Source: Chrysogorgia sp. JL179-B06
Taxonomy: Eukaryota; Cnidaria; Anthozoa; Scleralcyonacea; Chrysogorgiidae
Assembly (NCBI GenBank): GCA_035772405.1
Contig: JAYKKM010000226.1
Location: forward strand, 310,001-374,000
Direction: 5' to 3'
DNA: 64,000 nt
Numbering within the stretch: position 1 is the first letter of the stretch; each line of letters starts with the position of its first letter. This document shows positions 60,577 through 64,000 of the stretch, piece after piece. The notes beneath the pieces are model-generated. The model did no database searches. It worked only from the letters and a program-made list of their open reading frames with translations, and was not told the origin of the DNA. The translations under genes and the position numbers were made by a program.

Positions 60577-61674
60577 CTACGATAAAAAAGAGAATTACTG
60601 TGAAATACTGTCTAATTATCTGATACCAGCTACAAATTCCTGTAATTTGTCTCGCAGCAATGTTGCGTTTAAGTCGCAACAATGTTGCGTTTAAGTCGCA
60701 ACAATGTTGCGTTTAAGTCGCAACAATGTTGCGTTTTTGCGATTAGTACCCGCGTGCAACTTGTCACGTGACAACTTGTTACGCCACAACTTTTCTGTTA
60801 CAGGTTGCAACAGAATACTGCGAAAAGTCCCATCAGCTTCGTACAACTTTCAACACAGAAATTTGTTGCGCGACGAGTTGCACTAAGCGGACGATCACAT
60901 GGAGACTTTTAGCCTGGGCTGAAATCGTAGCCCGATTTGCCGGGATGAAGCTGTTTCAGCTCGGTCTCATAAATAAATCTCTTAAAAATTGACGTTGCGA
61001 TTACATGGCGAAAATGTTAGCCCGGTTGCCGCTACCGGAGCTGAAATTTCTCATGTAATCGTTCAAAAATTTCAGTCCGGGCTAAATTTAGCGTGTGAAA
61101 GTTCATTGTACAATTTTGACCGATCTGAAAAATTCAGCCCGGGCCGAAATTTCCCCATGTAATCAGCCCCTAAGAGAAAAGTAATGTAACTCTATGCTGC
61201 TGTGTTGCTCGTATTACCTCGCCTTAGTTATATGTTTGGTGTACATTATATTTAATCTTTTAACATCGTTCGTCGGTCTTTCTTTCCAGCACTTCTATCT
61301 CAAATCGATTATCCTTGCTTGTTTTAGTTCCCTTGCGTGTTTTAATTTTGAAAGTGTGCACGCTCGTCGCATTTTTGTCAGGTAATTGCGAAAATGTTAG
61401 ACTTACCACTCCAATAACTACAAATATGGTTCCCACGAAACAGAAGATAAAGTAAGGTGTTGCATTGCTCATCTATAATAAACATATTAATAATCATCAT
61501 CTTTATTTGAAGAGTTTTGATTGAGCTTTATTTTCTTATACAATAATCTAAAGTGATGTCGATAAATCCATGCAATGTTTTTATGCGAAATCCTTGCAAA
61601 AGATCTTACCGCAGAACAAAAAACAATTAGCTCGTTCCCACAAACTTTTTCCACACCGACTATATCGTCAATAC
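60283..61674 (-). CDS. Unrecognised small membrane protein, last three exons (5' partial)
   Basis: Three minus-strand exons join in frame: 61674-61610, 61472-61407 and 60576-60283 (stop at the low-coordinate end). All have AG acceptors; donors are gtaagat and gtaagtc. The visible product is about 140 residues: GIDDIVGVEKVCGNELIVFC, a membrane segment (TPYFIFCFVGTIFVVIGVVN and MLLCLAANYAHI), a basic stop-transfer (KDHRTRPK), then an acidic tail with TSDDDEEATEE and ending HDSDEKLIIGKKY. I do not recognise the family. It could be the last helix of a multi-span protein or a single-pass protein with a cytosolic tail. No upstream exon was found in 61.7-64 kb. It converges with the fusion gene, about 12 kb away. 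Confidence refers to the gene being real, not to any function. Confidence 0.65.
60655..60735. repeat. 22-bp tandem repeat, three to four copies
   Basis: GTTGCGTTTAAGTCGCAACA plus AT, upstream of the terminal exon of the minus-strand gene (inside its last intron). Each unit is itself a partial palindrome (GTTGCG/CGCAAC). Confidence 0.92.
60890..61174. mobile_element. MITE in the last intron of the minus-strand gene
   Basis: GATCACATGGAGACTTTTAG and GCCTGGGCTGAAATCGTAGC pair with GGGCCGAAATTTCCCCATGT and AATC. Several GGGCTGAAAT/ATTTCAGCCC-type blocks. Ends CCCCTAAG, like the MITE at 25016-25390. Confidence 0.7.
61407..61472 (-). CDS. Minus-strand gene, exon B (membrane segment)
   Basis: MSNATPYFIFCFVGTIFVVI, then GV. 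Exactly 66 bp, phase 0 at both ends. Hydrophobic from the proline onward. Confidence 0.65.
61610..61674 (-). CDS. Minus-strand gene, exon A
   Basis: Reads GIDDIVGVEKVCGNELIVFC, then SA. It begins with the last two bases of a split codon and ends in phase 0 at GCG|gtaaga. Confidence 0.6.
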
Positions 61675-61702
61675 CTAAAAAAAAAAACATTTCATATTAT
61701 TT

Positions 61703-61895
61703 AAGAAATAGAAAACATTTTCCGTGTTTACATACAGTTATATAAACACGAGTGGAAGTTTGGGAGAACGAGAAATCATAGTGGGAACACGAGCCCGTAG
61801 GACGAGTATTTCCACGCGATTTCGAGTTCTCCCAAACTTCCACGAGTGTTTATATAACGTATGGGAACACGGATAAAAATGTTTTCTATTTCTTT
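61703..61895. mobile_element. Palindromic MITE, family A copy 3
   Basis: AAGAAATAGAAAACATTTTC to AAAATGTTTTCTATTTCTT. Same interior as copies 1 and 2. It abuts the acceptor region of the minus-gene exon A. Confidence 0.87.
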
Positions 61896-62054
61896 TATAA
61901 AATAACCCGTAGAAAGCAAATAAAATGTACAAATATCTTTTTTATCAACACGTAAATTCTCCTTACTGCGTATGATGGCGCCGTGATGTCTAATTGATGG
62001 CGTATGATTGCAAATTGATGGCGTATCACGATGGCGTAATCCATCCATGTTATA

Positions 62055-62165
62055 TTTAACAATTAGACAACGAGCCCCCGTTTTCTATGAGCAGATAGTC
62101 AACGAGGCGGAGCCGAGTTGACTATCGCTCATAGAAAACAAGGGCGAGTTGTCTAATTGTTTTAG
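62055..62165. mobile_element. Palindromic MITE, ~110 bp
   Basis: ACAATTAGACAACGAGCCCC then CGTTTTCTATGAGC pairs with GCTCATAGAAAACAAGGGCG then AGTTGTCTAATTGT. The AGTTGTCTAATTGTTTTAGT end is shared with dispersed repeat C (39960). Confidence 0.85.
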
Positions 62166-62509
62166 TATAAATTTATAACTTTCTAACCCAAGAAATAACT
62201 TTTATTTCGCATTTTTCATGGAAAAAAAGTAAATATTCTTTCGAAATCAGGCGACTTTTTCCCCAGAGGTTTATATCAGCGGATAGTAACTCCTGCGATA
62301 GCCAATCAAAATTGAGGATTTGTGATATAAACTTGTCAATTTATACTAAAGCCTGATATAAACACGGTAACTGACCAATCACAGTGTGCGTAAGACACGA
62401 CTTATTTTATAAAGTGTATTAGCAAATTGCGGCAACTCCCACCTGGAGGCAGTTTAATAGTTTATGAAATAGAAACATATTTCCGTGTTTCCGTACAGTT
62501 TTTATGAAT

Positions 62510-63420
62510 CATCACCTATCACTGACCTGTATATATAACTGAACTGCTGGATCCCATTACCAATCACTTATAAAAAGTGTCGTAAAAACGATGGCGTCAG
62601 CTGGAGTCTATTTTCTCATGGTATAGCGACTACTGGTCATTGGATTGTTGGCGCAAGTTTGTCCAACGACCAATCACATTTTTTTATACGATAACTTAAG
62701 CTGGAGTCCTTTTTCTCGTGTCGTGATACAGCCAAAAGCAACACAGTACGGCATTTTCCATCTTCAAAAACGAAACTCGACAAAAACCTTAAACAAACTG
62801 TAGCAGATGTTCTTTATGACCAGGAAACTTACCATTAAATTCTAAAAGCCTTCAACACTAGTTGTCAACACTATGAAATTATTTTCGGTTGTATGACATT
62901 TAATCCTCAAGTGCGAACTTGTTGCTTTTGTTATATGAAGATTGTTGATCTATAGAAATCTTTTGGAGAAAATAGAATGCTGAATAGATATTAGATACGT
63001 GTTTACTGTTTTTTAAAAAGTAAACCGGCCGAAGAGCGATCAAGAGTGGAGTGGCTGATTGGGCTGAACTAGAAGCATGATTTAAAGGATAACCCACTAA
63101 ATATTAAAACGCGAATTATAGCAGGAATTTCTAATTTCAAACTCGTTTATTTTGTATTGATAATGTCAAATGTCATCTGGTCAAAAAAGGTTGCTTTAAA
63201 AACCACCTTAAAAGCATAAAAAGTGAAAAATACTGTATATTTGTGATTAATTTTTCAAAGTAAAAACATTTGCCGCTTAACAATTCGCCAACAGACCGTT
63301 GTAAATACAGGTCAGTTGTCGCTACCATGAGAAAATAGACTCCAGCTGATGCCATCGTTTTTACGACACTTTTTGCAGAGACCCAGCAGTCCAGTTATAT
63401 ATAGATGTCAATGTCACCTA
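62510..63420. mobile_element. ~900-bp inverted-repeat element
   Basis: AAAAAGTGTCGTAAAAACGA then TGGCGTCAGCTGGAGTCTAT at 62574 is mirrored near 63375-63340 (ATAGACTCCAGCTGATGCCA, TCGTTTTTACGACACTTTTT). The outer TATATATAACTGAACTGCTG also mirrors CAGCAGTCCAGTTATATATA. A third, direct copy of AGCTGGAGTCCTTTTTCTCG lies at 62699. No transposase seen. Confidence 0.75.
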
Positions 63421-63504
63421 TCGCCAATCCGCAATTCTGATTGGTTAATTAAATCATTATCTATTTAACAATTAGAAAGTTAGTCGAGCTGTGATTATCG
63501 GTGA

Positions 63505-63800
63505 ATAATTTCTGAGCCTCAGATAGGAATCGAACCCGTAACCTTCTGATCTTCGGTTAGACGCTCTATCCATTGAGCTACCAGAACTCAGATGGAAGAG
63601 TCAAGACTACGTTGTGTACTAGTTTGTACGTGCGATATACGTACTGCACTCTCGATATGTCTATATATCTTAATACGTATGTCCTCGCACACGAAATAGT
63701 ATACAACGTAGCCATGTTTAATATTTATCTAATAAAAGATATTAAAAAACGCAACCGGCATAAAATTAATTAGTATTCTTTCAAAACAACCTATTGTAGT
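63505..63800 (-). mobile_element. tRNA-derived SINE (family S1), copy at 63.5 kb
   Basis: The minus-strand head at 63590-63515 contains GGTAGCTCAATGGATAGAGC and GGGTTCGATTCCT. The body has CTACGTTGTGTAC at 63609 and ATACAACGTAG at 63703, as in 5180-5610. Confidence 0.8.
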
Positions 63801-63849
63801 AGTTTGAGAAAGCCCTAGACACCTCTGAGCCACGGATACGTAAAAAACA

Positions 63850-63990
63850 TGGTTTTATAAACCTCGGGCAATTAAGTAGTATTTAAAACACGAGAAGGAG
63901 CGTTTTATCATATTTAAAATGCGAGCGCGCAGCGCGAGCATTTTAGATATGATAAAACGCGAGTTCGAGTGTTTTAAATAGCTTCAAAAA
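63850..63990. mobile_element. Palindromic MITE near the window end
   Basis: TATTTAAAACACGAGAAGGA then GCGTTTTATCATATTTAAAA pairs with TTTTAGATATGATAAAACGC then GAGTTCGAGTGTTTTAAATA. The loop is GCGAGCGCGCAGCGCGAGC. Confidence 0.85.
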
Positions 63991-64000
63991 CAATTGATTG

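Overview
The window is intron-rich, AT-rich metazoan DNA, crowded with short fold-back elements, tRNA-derived SINEs, a CR1/L2-type LINE and many mini- and microsatellites. This texture fits a cnidarian, probably an anthozoan. That is an inference from the repeats and the gene family, not a proof. There are no operons and no prokaryotic signals.

One large plus-strand gene fills 4582-47919. I reconstructed 24 coding exons whose reading phase is continuous across every junction: 2,779 coding bases, 925 codons plus a stop. The 5' end lies outside the window. The product fuses two enzymes. The N-terminal half is a class V PLP aminotransferase of the cysteine-desulfurase type, with an STHKF lysine and an [10 protein letters not shown] cysteine loop. 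A disordered linker lies mostly in the 645-bp exon. The C-terminal half is a TtcA-like PP-loop tRNA thiolation domain, with SGGKDS and two CxxC pairs. A sulfur donor and a tRNA sulfurtransferase in one chain is the most interesting biology here. One intron (41530-41844) uses a GC donor.

Coding sequence is about 6% of the gene's span. The introns hold the rest: a 32-bp satellite partly duplicated with a 1,201-bp offset (1.8-4.4 kb, upstream of the first visible exon), a 1.7-kb 15-bp minisatellite (10.5-12.2 kb), many inverted-repeat elements, an hAT-type element with a perfect 8-bp target duplication (29.3-29.9 kb), a degenerate LINE (36.3-39.6 kb), a 500-bp near-perfect hairpin (42.4-42.9 kb) and a TTAA-flanked piggyBac-like MITE (45.6-46.1 kb).

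From 48 to 60 kb I see no confident host exon: (TA)n tracts, a four-copy ~236-bp tandem repeat, more MITEs, two related integrase-like relics, an LTR-retrotransposon relic and several palindromes. At 60.3-61.7 kb on the minus strand are the last three exons of a second gene, encoding one membrane segment and an acidic tail. It is not recognised and its 5' end is not found. The last 2.3 kb hold further MITEs and a SINE.
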